Below are positions 26,680 to 34,640 of a stretch of 64,000 nt of DNA, piece by piece. The notes below the pieces were generated by a model. It did no database searches and was not told where the DNA came from. It was given only the letters and a program-made list of their open reading frames with translations. The DNA comes from Ruminococcaceae bacterium UBA7127 (GTDB lineage Bacteria; Bacillota; Clostridia; Oscillospirales; Acutalibacteraceae): NCBI GenBank assembly GCA_002493005.1, contig DKXL01000021.1, positions 3,587 to 67,586 of the forward strand. Direction: 5' to 3'. The position numbers and the translations under genes were made by a program. Each line of letters begins with the position of its first letter. Position 1 is the first letter of the stretch.

Positions 26680-27894
26680 TTACTCACCCGTAGCTATTGC
26701 TGTTATTGCACCGTCACAAAATCTTACGGTGAACGCTTCGTCCTTTTTTAGTTCTGACTTTGAAGTGATTGCTTTTCCGTTTTTTTCGGCAATAGAATAA
26801 CCCCTTGACAACACTGATATCGGGTTTAGTGTTTCAAGTTTTGATGCCGTGGTTTTGATAATGTATTGTTTTGATGTTAGTTTATCATTCATCAGATGAA
26901 TGAGGTTTGTTTTTATATTATCAAGATTTCGCTCATACTCGGCTACCTTTTGTGACGGAGATGAAAGTGAAATTCGTCTGTTTAATTCTGAAATAGAATT
27001 ATCGGCTTTTTTCAGCTTTAAATCAAGAATTGAAGATAAGTATTGCTGTTGAGAGCGATAATGATTCATGAGCTCGTCCTTGTCAGGCACGGCAAGCTCA
27101 GCCGCCGCCGACGGAGTTGGCGCCCTGAGGTCTGACACAAAGTCGCAGATAGTAAAATCGGTTTCGTGTCCGACAGCGGATATAACAGGGATTTTGCAGT
27201 TGTAGATTGCATAAGCAAGCTCTTCGCTGTTAAACGCCCACAAATCCTCTATTGAGCCGCCGCCCCTGCCGATGATGATAACATCACAGGCATTATGTTC
27301 ATTAAGTCTATTGACTGCATTTACAAGCTGAGTAGGTGCGTTATCGCCTTGAACAAGTACAGGACACATTACAATATCAGCGCAGGGATAACGACGGCTG
27401 AGAATATTGCGAATATCCTGAACTGCCGCACCCGTAGGAGAGGTGATTACACCGATTGTGCGAGGATAGCGTGGAATCGGCTTCTTGTGCGCCCTGTCAA
27501 ACAGACCCTTTTGTTCAAGCGACTGCTTTAGCTGTTCATATGCAAGAGTCAGTGCGCCGACGCCGTCGGGCTGCATATCCTCAATATAAAGCTGATACTG
27601 ACCGCTCGGCTCATAGACAGCCACTCTGCCTCGGCAGATGATTTTCATTCCGTCCTGCGGCTTGAATCGCAGGTTACGTGCATTGCCTGCAAACATTACG
27701 GCACGCATAACCGACTTTTCGTCCTTAATTGACAGATAGATGTGACCGCTGCGATAGTGGTCGGTAAGGTTTGAAATTTCACCGGTTACAAAAACAACAT
27801 TAAGTCTTGGGTCGTTTTCTATAAGTGATTTAATGTAGAAATTAAGCTGTGAAACGCTTAGCACCTTGGGTGCATTAAACTGAGGTGTGTACAT
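26680..27894 (-). CDS. xseA: XseA, exodeoxyribonuclease VII large subunit
   Basis: 404 residues. It degrades single-stranded DNA from both ends together with XseB. An N-terminal OB fold (VVFVTGEISNLTDHYRSGHI) is followed by the catalytic region (RTIGVITSPTGAAVQDI, then CDVIIIGRGGGSIEDLWAFN, then SAVGHETDFTICDFVSDLRA) and a helical C-terminal part. The gene overlaps the TsaD-like gene upstream by 20 bases, and its stop is one base from the dnaE start. No xseB is next to it, which is unusual because the two are often neighbours. Confidence 0.96.
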   Translation of the reverse strand: MYTPQFNAPKVLSVSQLNFYIKSLIENDPRLNVVFVTGEISNLTDHYRSGHIYLSIKDEKSVMRAVMFAGNARNLRFKPQDGMKIICRGRVAVYEPSGQYQLYIEDMQPDGVGALTLAYEQLKQSLEQKGLFDRAHKKPIPRYPRTIGVITSPTGAAVQDIRNILSRRYPCADIVMCPVLVQGDNAPTQLVNAVNRLNEHNACDVIIIGRGGGSIEDLWAFNSEELAYAIYNCKIPVISAVGHETDFTICDFVSDLRAPTPSAAAELAVPDKDELMNHYRSQQQYLSSILDLKLKKADNSISELNRRISLSSPSQKVAEYERNLDNIKTNLIHLMNDKLTSKQYIIKTTASKLETLNPISVLSRGYSIAEKNGKAITSKSELKKDEAFTVRFCDGAITAIATGE

Positions 27895-28825
27895 TTTTAT
27901 ACTTCCTGTATGTCAGATATGCAATGCCTGCGGCATTGTCTGTTGAAAACTGTGGTTGTGCAAATATTGCATTGTATTTTTCTGTAAAAGAATTTTTAAT
28001 GATTTGGTTTGACATAACTCCGCCTGCGTACAGAACCGGAATATTGCCGTATTTATCGATTAATCGCCTTGTCATAAGCGATAAAGTTTCTTCAATATAT
28101 TTTAGACAAAATGCCGCCGTATACTCACTCGACTTGCCGTCCGAAATTAGCTTTTGGCAAAGATTTTCCACTCCGCTGAGGCAACAGTCACATCCCTTGA
28201 GCGTAGGCTTGACTGTGATTTTTTCATTACATTTTACTGCAAGCTGTTCAAGCTGTGCCCCACAGGGAAACTTAAGTCCAAGCATAAGCCCTACTCTGTC
28301 AACAGCCTGTCCTGCGTTCAAATCAAGAGTTTTTGCCGCAGGTTCAAGCGAAAAGCCGCAACCGCTGCCATCTGCAATTACAGCCTCAGTTGTGCCGCCG
28401 CTCACGTGAAACGCGAGAAACCTTTTTGAAAATAAATCATCACGCTTTGAGTCAAAAAGCGCCGCGGCAATGTGCCCTTCCTGATGCGAAAATGTATAAA
28501 AAGGGAGCTTTAATGCAGATGATAAAATATGTGCCGTGTTCTCTCCTACTGTAAAACACGGCATATATGAGCCGTTTGCAGGACGCGGACGACAAGACGC
28601 ACCGATTGCGACAATGTCATTTGTGTCAACGTCACAGACAAGCTCAGAAAATAATGTATGCAGTTGTGCTGTGTGGTGAAACACAGCGTCACTCTGGCGC
28701 AAGCCAAGCTGACCCTCTTTTACAGGCAGAAGCCGCTTTTGCTGAAGCATTTCACCTGTTGTGCTGTCAAAAAGAGCAGTTGATGTGGTGTAGTTTGATG
28801 TATCAATTCCTAAAAACAAGCTCAT
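27875..28825 (-). CDS. TsaD/Kae1-like paralogue (ASKHA ATPase fold, M22 family)
   Basis: 316 residues, a little shorter than TsaD (about 340). The start LFLGIDTSNYTTSTALFD and the metal-binding FSHQEGHIAAAL, the phosphate loop HVSGGTTEAV, and the late LYAGGVMSNQ are those of the TsaD/Kae1 fold, which makes the t6A base of tRNAs. The flanking residues differ from canonical TsaD, and the location between nusB and xseA is that of a clostridial paralogue rather than the tsaD locus. The start overlaps nusB by 4 bases. The reaction is not known; t6A synthesis should not be assumed. Confidence 0.8.
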   Translation of the reverse strand: MSLFLGIDTSNYTTSTALFDSTTGEMLQQKRLLPVKEGQLGLRQSDAVFHHTAQLHTLFSELVCDVDTNDIVAIGASCRPRPANGSYMPCFTVGENTAHILSSALKLPFYTFSHQEGHIAAALFDSKRDDLFSKRFLAFHVSGGTTEAVIADGSGCGFSLEPAAKTLDLNAGQAVDRVGLMLGLKFPCGAQLEQLAVKCNEKITVKPTLKGCDCCLSGVENLCQKLISDGKSSEYTAAFCLKYIEETLSLMTRRLIDKYGNIPVLYAGGVMSNQIIKNSFTEKYNAIFAQPQFSTDNAAGIAYLTYRKYKNVHTSV

Positions 28826-29262
28826 TGTTCCTGCTCCGCTAAATCACGTGAATATGAACCTAAAATGCCGTTGACAAATTTACTCTCGTCGATTGTGTAC
28901 TTTTTGGCAAGTTCAACAGCCTCGTTAATAGAAACGCTCTGAGGGATGTTGTTTAGATATGTTATTTCATATATGGCAAGACGTAAAATGGCAAAAGACG
29001 GTTTTGAAATTCTGGAAATAGTCCATCCTTTTTTGAGATATTTTTTGATTATTGCATCAATATCATCAATTTTGTCTTCAATGCCGCTGACAACAGCCTG
29101 CGCATAACCGCAAACTCCGCCCTCATACATCTCGGAATTGTCCTCAATGGTTGCTTCAAGCGGTTCGTCGTCAAATGACTTTGAAAACAAGAGCATAAAT
29201 GCCTGTTCTCTTTCTTCGCTTCTGGTTAGCTTAATCTTGCCCTCGTTTAATTCGTTACTCAT
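28822..29262 (-). CDS. nusB: NusB, transcription antitermination factor
   Basis: 146 residues from the ATG at 29262 (MSNELNEG); an ATG six bases upstream is an alternative. NusB with NusE binds boxA RNA and supports rRNA transcription. The pattern TRSEEREQAFMLLFSKSFDD, then FAILRLAIYEITYLNNIPQS, then AVELAKKYTIDESKFVNGIL is diagnostic. AAAGTTGG lies seven bases before the chosen start. The stop overlaps the TsaD-like start as ATGA. It is the first gene of a DNA/RNA-metabolism run ending with dnaE. Confidence 0.95.
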   Translation of the reverse strand: MSNELNEGKIKLTRSEEREQAFMLLFSKSFDDEPLEATIEDNSEMYEGGVCGYAQAVVSGIEDKIDDIDAIIKKYLKKGWTISRISKPSFAILRLAIYEITYLNNIPQSVSINEAVELAKKYTIDESKFVNGILGSYSRDLAEQEQ

Positions 29263-29355
29263 AATCATACCAACTTTACATTAATTTACAGAGTAATTAT
29301 AGCACAGTAATGATTAAAAGTAAATACAAATTCGGCAAGGTTAAATTAAACTTGG

Positions 29356-29901
29356 TTATGCTCCGACGATTGAAATATCATCAAACTCAACTTCATAGTG
29401 TGAGGTAACAGCATCGTCAATTATAAGCGCAGAGGTATCGCTTAGCTCACCGTCAGGTACAATCACAGTTACACCCTCATCGCTTATATAACACAGGCAT
29501 TCACTGAAACCCTTTGCCTTAACTATGCTCTCAATGCTGTCCTGAACAGTAAACACCCTAAGCATTTCCTCAACTGATTTCTGAGCCTGGCTCTTTTGCT
29601 CTTCACTGACATTTTCAAGATCAAAAATCTCCTTGGCATCGTCTATAACTTTATCCTGTGTGCTTTGTCGCTTTGTGCGCTCAGAGGCAAAATAATTTTG
29701 ACTCTCTTTAGACAATGCCGCAGTTTGCACTGCCTCGTCAGCCGACGAAGGACTTACGGTTGCACTGACATAGGACGCCGCCCCCAGTTCCTTTGAGGCT
29801 GTCAGAGAATTATCTGACGAAAACTGCCAGTTTATGTACACTGCTGTGCCGAGTGCGAGTACAAGTGCTGCCAATACAACATATTTTTTCTGAAATTTCA
29901 T
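29356..29901 (-). CDS. spoIIIAH: SpoIIIAH, stage III sporulation protein AH
   Basis: 181 residues from the ATG at 29901 (MKFQKKYVV); an in-frame upstream start would add a tail atypical of the family. One N-terminal membrane span (YVVLAALVLALGTAVYINW) is followed by a low-complexity linker and a C-terminal YscJ/FliF-like domain (SVEEMLRVFTVQDSIESIVKA, then GFSECLCYISDEGVTVIVPD). In the mother-cell membrane it binds forespore SpoIIQ and forms the channel ring. It is the last gene of the operon. Confidence 0.95.
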   Translation of the reverse strand: MKFQKKYVVLAALVLALGTAVYINWQFSSDNSLTASKELGAASYVSATVSPSSADEAVQTAALSKESQNYFASERTKRQSTQDKVIDDAKEIFDLENVSEEQKSQAQKSVEEMLRVFTVQDSIESIVKAKGFSECLCYISDEGVTVIVPDGELSDTSALIIDDAVTSHYEVEFDDISIVGA

Positions 29902-29915
29902 AATACTACCGACCT

Positions 29916-30365
29916 TTATTCTGATAATTTTGTAATACATACTTTTGCCGTTGATATGTCAAGTGCCTTGGTTACGGCTTCGGTTATCCGCTCGACTACA
30001 ATCGGATCGTCACCACCCTCACATACAACAAGAACTCCTCTTATTAGAGGTTCAATTTCCTTTGTTTTGGTTGTGCTGTCGTCAAGATAGACGTACTCAA
30101 CTGAATTTTCCATTGTGAGCAACACCTGAGTTTTGCCCGCGCCATCAATGTGTGTAATTACACTTTGAAGATCACTTTCAATTTGTGTACTGTACGTTGT
30201 TACTGAAAATTCCTCTTCCTCCTTTTTGCCTGAAAATGAGCCAAGGTCAACATATGATGATATGAATATCAAGGCTATACCGATTATTCCCGATATTATG
30301 ATGACCTTGCGGATTTTGTTGTTATCAATGAGTTTTTTTAGTTTGCCTGCGGTTTTTTCTTCCAT
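29916..30365 (-). CDS. spoIIIAG: SpoIIIAG, stage III sporulation protein AG
   Basis: 149 residues. One membrane span near residues 18-36 (VIIISGIIGIALIFISSYV), then an extracytoplasmic ring-building domain (ESDLQSVITHIDGAGKTQVL, then LIRGVLVVCEGGDDPIVVE, then RITEAVTKALDISTAKVCI). Together with AH it builds the mother-cell ring of the feeding-tube-like channel. It starts four bases after the spoIIIAF stop and ends 14 bases before the spoIIIAH start. Confidence 0.95.
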   Translation of the reverse strand: MEEKTAGKLKKLIDNNKIRKVIIISGIIGIALIFISSYVDLGSFSGKKEEEEFSVTTYSTQIESDLQSVITHIDGAGKTQVLLTMENSVEYVYLDDSTTKTKEIEPLIRGVLVVCEGGDDPIVVERITEAVTKALDISTAKVCITKLSE

Positions 30366-30368
30366 TGT

Positions 30369-30833
30369 TTACTCCGTCATTACGTTCGGCTTTGTGCCGA
30401 AGTTATCGTAAGTTATATTGATTATTGTGTCAATGTAAGGCTTGTAATCATTACTTATATATATGCTGATTGATGATATGATTATGCTGTTTTGTGAGGT
30501 CTGAGATAAAATAATTTCGCTTCTGTTTATCTTTATGTTATTTTGCAAGAGCAGGTCTGAAAGCGTGCTTTCTAAATTTAACTTAGTCTGACTCAGCACT
30601 GCCTTGCTGTAAGCCTCATCATCGGTTGATGTCAGCTGATTTGGCGGTGTGTGCTCAGATATACTGACACTTGCCGAACCTAATGCATTCTTAACAGGCA
30701 CAATCATACAGCATATTATAAACGCCCCTAACACAAGATTAACAATCTTTTTTGTACTTCCGTCAGTAATAAAGGTTGACACAAGCGTGCAAATCAGAGC
30801 AGATGAACATACAACAGATACAACAGTGAACAT
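30369..30833 (-). CDS. spoIIIAF: SpoIIIAF, stage III sporulation protein AF
   Basis: 154 residues from the ATG at 30833 (MFTVVSVVCSS). An upstream in-frame ATG inside spoIIIAE would add 24 unrelated residues. Two N-terminal membrane spans (VVSVVCSSALICTLVS and VNLVLGAFIICCMIVPV), then a soluble domain facing the intermembrane space. It is part of the SpoIIIA channel complex in the mother-cell membrane. The start is six bases past the spoIIIAE stop. Confidence 0.9.
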   Translation of the reverse strand: MFTVVSVVCSSALICTLVSTFITDGSTKKIVNLVLGAFIICCMIVPVKNALGSASVSISEHTPPNQLTSTDDEAYSKAVLSQTKLNLESTLSDLLLQNNIKINRSEIILSQTSQNSIIISSISIYISNDYKPYIDTIINITYDNFGTKPNVMTE

Positions 30834-30838
30834 CTCTT

Positions 30839-31978
30839 TCAACTTCCGCCACCGCCAATCATCAAAACCAAAGCGGTCGAGATTATGTATACCGACATTA
30901 TGCAAAGCAGGATTGCAAGTAAAGTTGAGAACACCGACGTTATGCTGTCAAGCAGTTTTGATACTCCTGCAAGGCTTAACACCTCGGCTGTTGACTTGCC
31001 TATCCAAAGTGTGAGAATCCACATAAGGCATTGTAAAATAACAGGTAAAAACACAAAAGCTATTGAAATTATTACAAAAATTCCTACTCCGGATTTAAGA
31101 AGCGCAATACTGCTTTCAACAGTTTTGTAGGCATCAGACAAAGCCGAACCGACAATAGGTATGAATGAATTAAGAGTAAACCTGACTGCCCTTGTTGATA
31201 CATTGTCAAACGATGTGGTTATAAGCTGGCGAAAGCTTAAAAGGGCAGTAAATATTGTCATTGCAAAACCCAAAAGCCATTTTATGAGCTTTGAAATTAT
31301 GGTTGTAAATCCGCCGAGGTTAATATCGGGCGATATTGAAGATGTGATGCTCAATCCGAGAAACATATTAAGAAAAGGAACAATTATGCGTGAGGAAAGC
31401 TGTCCCACTCCCTCGCCTGCGGCTATCATAATAGAATAATATGAAGCTCCGCTGATTGGGTGTCCTGACGACGCCATAGCAACAGTCATAACAGGGATAT
31501 AGGCAAGCATTACATTGGAGGCAGCCGAAATTACACCGCTTGTTGTATTTATAACTGAGATTGCAGGCATTGCAACGGCGCAGGTTACGCAAAGCGTTGA
31601 TGTGATGTTGAGAACATTTGATACATCGGAGCTTAAGGTGTTTTTGTATGCACTTAAAATTGAACACAAGAGCAAAAGTGCCGTTATGTTTAAAAGCCCT
31701 TTCAGTGGAGATGACATATTGTCTGCGGCAAGTGATTTGACCTCATTTATGACGCTGTCAAAGCTGAGCGCGCTAATCTGATTGCCGTCCGCCGCAGTTA
31801 AGCCGATATTTGTAAGACTTTGTCTGACTTCGTCCGAAAGCGAGTTGTAAAGCTCGGAAAGGTCAAAGGTCAGTGCACCGCTGTCGTTTGTATCTCCGTT
31901 GCCATCAGCGAACACTACGGTTGTTGAAAGCGTTGTAAGGATAACGAAAGTAACTACTATTAAAATAATTTTTTTCAC
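30839..31978 (-). CDS. spoIIIAE: SpoIIIAE, stage III sporulation protein AE
   Basis: 379 residues. An N-terminal signal-like segment is followed by about seven membrane spans; family stretches include PLKGLLNITALLLLCSILSAY, SFIPIVGSALSDAYKTVESS and TLWIGKSTAEVLSLAGVSK. It is the large polytopic part of the SpoIIIA-SpoIIQ channel. It ends with a glycine-rich tail, seven bases before spoIIIAF. Length and order are typical. Confidence 0.95.
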   Translation of the reverse strand: MKKIILIVVTFVILTTLSTTVVFADGNGDTNDSGALTFDLSELYNSLSDEVRQSLTNIGLTAADGNQISALSFDSVINEVKSLAADNMSSPLKGLLNITALLLLCSILSAYKNTLSSDVSNVLNITSTLCVTCAVAMPAISVINTTSGVISAASNVMLAYIPVMTVAMASSGHPISGASYYSIMIAAGEGVGQLSSRIIVPFLNMFLGLSITSSISPDINLGGFTTIISKLIKWLLGFAMTIFTALLSFRQLITTSFDNVSTRAVRFTLNSFIPIVGSALSDAYKTVESSIALLKSGVGIFVIISIAFVFLPVILQCLMWILTLWIGKSTAEVLSLAGVSKLLDSITSVFSTLLAILLCIMSVYIISTALVLMIGGGGS

Positions 31979-31987
31979 TTCACACCT

Positions 31988-32377
31988 CTATTGACTCATA
32001 AGCGACAGCACCGTGTTAAGAATGTCGCTGTACAAGGGCAAGGCTGTAATTGTAACCATTATTTTACCGGCAAGAGATACATTGCCCGCAAGCGACTGAC
32101 TGCCTGCATCCTTGCAGGTATTTACCGCAAATTCGGTGATAAGGCAAATTCCGATTACCTTGAGTAAAATAACGATATAATTTATATTTATATTTGACGC
32201 CGCCACAATTGAGTTGAGCGTACTGATTATTAACGACACCTGCGAGAGCATACTCAGCAGTATGATAATCGAGCAGGATATGCCGAGCATAAGTGCAATT
32301 TCACTGTTGCGTGAGCGCAGTGTGAGAATGATGATTACGGTTACAACAGCAAGTACACATATTGAAAATATGTTCAT
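31988..32377 (-). CDS. spoIIIAD: SpoIIIAD, stage III sporulation protein AD
   Basis: 129 residues from the ATG at 32377 (MNIFSICVL), which begins one base after the spoIIIAC stop; an in-frame TTG at 32389 is an alternative. Three to four membrane spans; the stretch YIVILLKVIGICLITEFAVN followed by TCKDAGSQSLAGNVSLAGKI is typical. Small polytopic component of the SpoIIIA complex. Confidence 0.92.
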   Translation of the reverse strand: MNIFSICVLAVVTVIIILTLRSRNSEIALMLGISCSIIILLSMLSQVSLIISTLNSIVAASNININYIVILLKVIGICLITEFAVNTCKDAGSQSLAGNVSLAGKIMVTITALPLYSDILNTVLSLMSQ

Positions 32378-32378
32378 T

Positions 32379-32573
32379 TTAAAATCCAAATAATTGCTTG
32401 ATGGTGCTGAACAGCGAGCTTATCTGAGTTATGATAAGCGTGAGCACCACAATAAGTCCTGCAAGCGAGGTAAGCATTGCCTGTTCCTCCCGTCCGCTTC
32501 GTATGAGAAGCTGAGAGAGCACTGCAACAATTATTCCGACCGCCGCAATTTTGAAAATGAGTTCAACGTCCAT
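32379..32573 (-). CDS. spoIIIAC: SpoIIIAC, stage III sporulation protein AC
   Basis: 64 residues with two membrane spans (FKIAAVGIIVAVLSQLLI and MLTSLAGLIVVLTLIITQ) separated by a short loop RSGREEQA. This is the normal size for SpoIIIAC, a small membrane subunit of the mother-cell channel. It lies 12 bases past the spoIIIAB stop and is adjacent to spoIIIAD. Confidence 0.94.
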   Translation of the reverse strand: MDVELIFKIAAVGIIVAVLSQLLIRSGREEQAMLTSLAGLIVVLTLIITQISSLFSTIKQLFGF

Positions 32574-32585
32574 TTTTACCTCTTT

Positions 32586-33080
32586 TTATATCATCATCAG
32601 GGCAATCGCTGCGCCTGCAAAAAAGCCCATAGATTTGTATAGCTTAGATTTTTGTTTGATTGCTTCTTCTGCAAAGGAAAGCTGCTTTGTAAAAGAAATT
32701 TTGTACAACTCAAGATGCTTCATCTGACCGTCAACATCGGTTTTTCCAAGCTGTGTGCCAAACTCATATAACAGCTTTTTGTCAGCCTCGGTAAGCGATA
32801 AATGCTTTGGAATATTATCGATTTTGTCTTTCCACACTGCTTCAAACGGCAGGTTCTGAGCTGTGTCTATCGCAAAGTACAAAAGCGAATCGGAGTTTGC
32901 GCTTGAGGTTATGACTGTAAAAATATCGGCAGAGCTGTAGCGGATGTTTGTTGTTACCGAGTTTATAAACGCTATGAATGCTTTGAGAAAATCACGCCTT
33001 TTGCTTAGTCTGTGGGATAATAAAAACCCCGTTGACGTTGTTGCCGCCAACAGCATAATGCATCCGAGAAATTTAAGCAC
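32586..33080 (-). CDS. spoIIIAB: SpoIIIAB, stage III sporulation protein AB
   Basis: 164 residues if started at the GTG at 33080 (VLKFLGCIMLLAATTSTGFLL). That start matches the usual family N-terminus and has GGGAG nine bases upstream. In-frame starts further upstream lie inside spoIIIAA and would add foreign residues. An N-terminal span, a large cytoplasmic helical part, and a C-terminal span (MGFFAGAAIALMMI) are seen. It overlaps the spoIIIAA end by 8 bases. Confidence 0.92.
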   Translation of the reverse strand: MLKFLGCIMLLAATTSTGFLLSHRLSKRRDFLKAFIAFINSVTTNIRYSSADIFTVITSSANSDSLLYFAIDTAQNLPFEAVWKDKIDNIPKHLSLTEADKKLLYEFGTQLGKTDVDGQMKHLELYKISFTKQLSFAEEAIKQKSKLYKSMGFFAGAAIALMMI

Positions 33081-34023
33081 CAAACACATCTCCCACGTCC
33101 GTAATTTTGACAATTTCACCGGGCTTGCTCTTACCGCCAAGAAATACTATCGTTGAAAACGCACCTGTTGCTACAAGCTTTTTTATGTTTTTCTTTCGTT
33201 TTAGCTCAAGCTCGTTTGCGGCATGAACAGAAGCAATTACACGCACACCGCAGTTTACCGACTGCTCCACGGCTGCTATGTCGTCGTCACAGCCAATTTC
33301 ATCACATATTATAATGTCGGGTGACATACTGCGTATTGCCTGAATCATTGCTGTACTCTTTAAATAGCAGTCAAAAACATCGCACAAACCGATATCGTTT
33401 TGAAAACCTCCTGCCGATATTCCCGAAAACTCGCCTCTTTCATCAATTAGCGAAACATTTTTGCAATACTCGGTTGAAATTATCCTTGCCATATCACGCA
33501 AAACTGTTGTTTTGCCGCTGCAAGGTGCTCCACAAATAATCACTCCCCCACTTTTTGACATAAGTTTGTCTGTGAGTGTCTTTGAACAATTTTTGTGTTC
33601 CCGTGATATTCGTACATTAATTGACGTAATATCTCGGATATTTGTAATCTTGTCTGAGTTCATTACCGCCGTTCCGCAAATTCCCGCCCTGTGCCCGCCA
33701 CGCATTGTTATAAAGCCGTTTACAATCTCATTTTGCCTTGTATACACAGAATAGTTGCATAGGTTATGAAACGTATCAGCTATGTCAGACTTTGAAACAC
33801 TAAGCATTGAGCCTGCGATGGGAGTGCTGACGAGTCCGCCGTTTTGAGTAATATAATATGTAATTTCTCTGCAAACTATTGTGACAGGGCGATTCAGGCG
33901 CAGGCGGATTTCCTGTGCCGTCGGGGCAAGCCTTGGTGCAAGCGGAATAATTCTTCTGCCTATACTTTGGCAAATACAGCCAGCCGCTTCAATAAAACGT
34001 TTTTCATTATCAATACCTGACAT
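33073..34023 (-). CDS. spoIIIAA: SpoIIIAA, stage III sporulation ATPase
   Basis: 316 residues. It is the secretion-type ATPase (GspE/VirB11-like, AAA) of the SpoIIIA-SpoIIQ channel. Walker A is CGAPCSGKTTVLRD (about residues 182-195), Walker B region PDIIICDEIGCDDD. The N-terminal part TAQEIRLRLNRPVTIV is typical. AGGAGG precedes the ATG. It is first in the operon, with a sigma-E-like promoter about 60 bases upstream, so mother-cell expression is expected. Confidence 0.96.
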   Translation of the reverse strand: MSGIDNEKRFIEAAGCICQSIGRRIIPLAPRLAPTAQEIRLRLNRPVTIVCREITYYITQNGGLVSTPIAGSMLSVSKSDIADTFHNLCNYSVYTRQNEIVNGFITMRGGHRAGICGTAVMNSDKITNIRDITSINVRISREHKNCSKTLTDKLMSKSGGVIICGAPCSGKTTVLRDMARIISTEYCKNVSLIDERGEFSGISAGGFQNDIGLCDVFDCYLKSTAMIQAIRSMSPDIIICDEIGCDDDIAAVEQSVNCGVRVIASVHAANELELKRKKNIKKLVATGAFSTIVFLGGKSKPGEIVKITDVGDVFGA

Positions 34024-34088
34024 TTATCATTCCTCCTGATACCGTCAATAATTTGAAAATCAAATCCGGTATAATGTTTGTACACTTA

Positions 34089-34117
34089 ATACTATGCAGA
34101 CAAGCATAAAAATATGA
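34089..34117 (-). promoter_or_regulatory. Sigma-E-type promoter of the spoIIIA operon
   Basis: Minus strand: TCATATT (34117-34111), 14-base spacer, CATAGTAT (34096-34089). This compares well with the known sigma-E form (KMATATT, 14 bases, CATACAMT; six of eight -10 positions match). Position before spoIIIAA agrees with sigma-E control in Bacillus. The -35 box overlaps the right arm and T run of the terminator at 34113-34141. Confidence 0.7.
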
Positions 34118-34141
34118 CCTCAACATTTTGTTGAGGTCATA
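34113..34141 (-). terminator. Terminator after the SecDF-head lipoprotein gene
   Basis: TATGACCTCAACA pairs perfectly with TGTTGAGGTCATA (13 bp, 3-base loop), with TTTTT following on the minus strand. It ends the HD/ligA/lipoprotein unit and abuts the sigma-E-type promoter of spoIIIA. Confidence 0.92.
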
Positions 34142-34160
34142 AGATTAAATTAATATTGTG

Positions 34161-34637
34161 TTATCCTATGATTTTGTTAAGGATTACGGTTACTTCTTCG
34201 GCTGTAAAGTTACCTTCAATTACAGCAACGCCATCTGTTATAGGTTCATTTATAATTGGAGAAGATATTATTTCACCGTCAACGGTGACGTTCAAAACTT
34301 CACCTTCATTCAGAGTGGTAAAATCAGAAAACTTCTGAGCACCCTCATCGGTAAAGGTAAACAAAATTGAATAATCATTGAACCCTGATGCATCATTTAT
34401 TTGAATTTGTACACTTTTTATATCATTAACATTAATAATCACAGCTCCGTCTGAATCCTGAAATTCAACATTTCCGCTGAGATTTGTATGAACAGACACA
34501 TCTACATCTTCTGTTTGAGTGAGTGCAGTTGAAGCCGCGGTTGTATTTTCTGTGCCGCTTTTTGGAGAACTGCCGTTACAGGCAGATAATGAGAGCACAG
34601 TCAATGCGGTAATTATAATTATACAAAGTTTTTTCAT
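34161..34637 (-). CDS. Lipoprotein with a stand-alone SecDF P1-head-like domain
   Basis: 158 residues. The signal peptide ends in a lipobox (LSLSACNG), then a threonine/serine-rich linker of about 25 residues. The rest, from about residue 48, reads like the SecD/SecDF periplasmic P1 head: SVQIQINDASGFNDYSILFT, then EGAQKFSDFTT, then VTVDGEIISSPIINEPITDG and AVIEGNFTAEEVTVILNKI. No SecD membrane part exists. It starts three bases after the ligA stop and would share its transcript. Anchored outside the membrane; function unknown. A role in export or in binding unfolded proteins is only a guess from the fold. Confidence 0.7.
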   Translation of the reverse strand: MKKLCIIIITALTVLSLSACNGSSPKSGTENTTAASTALTQTEDVDVSVHTNLSGNVEFQDSDGAVIINVNDIKSVQIQINDASGFNDYSILFTFTDEGAQKFSDFTTLNEGEVLNVTVDGEIISSPIINEPITDGVAVIEGNFTAEEVTVILNKIIG

Positions 34638-34640
34638 AGT

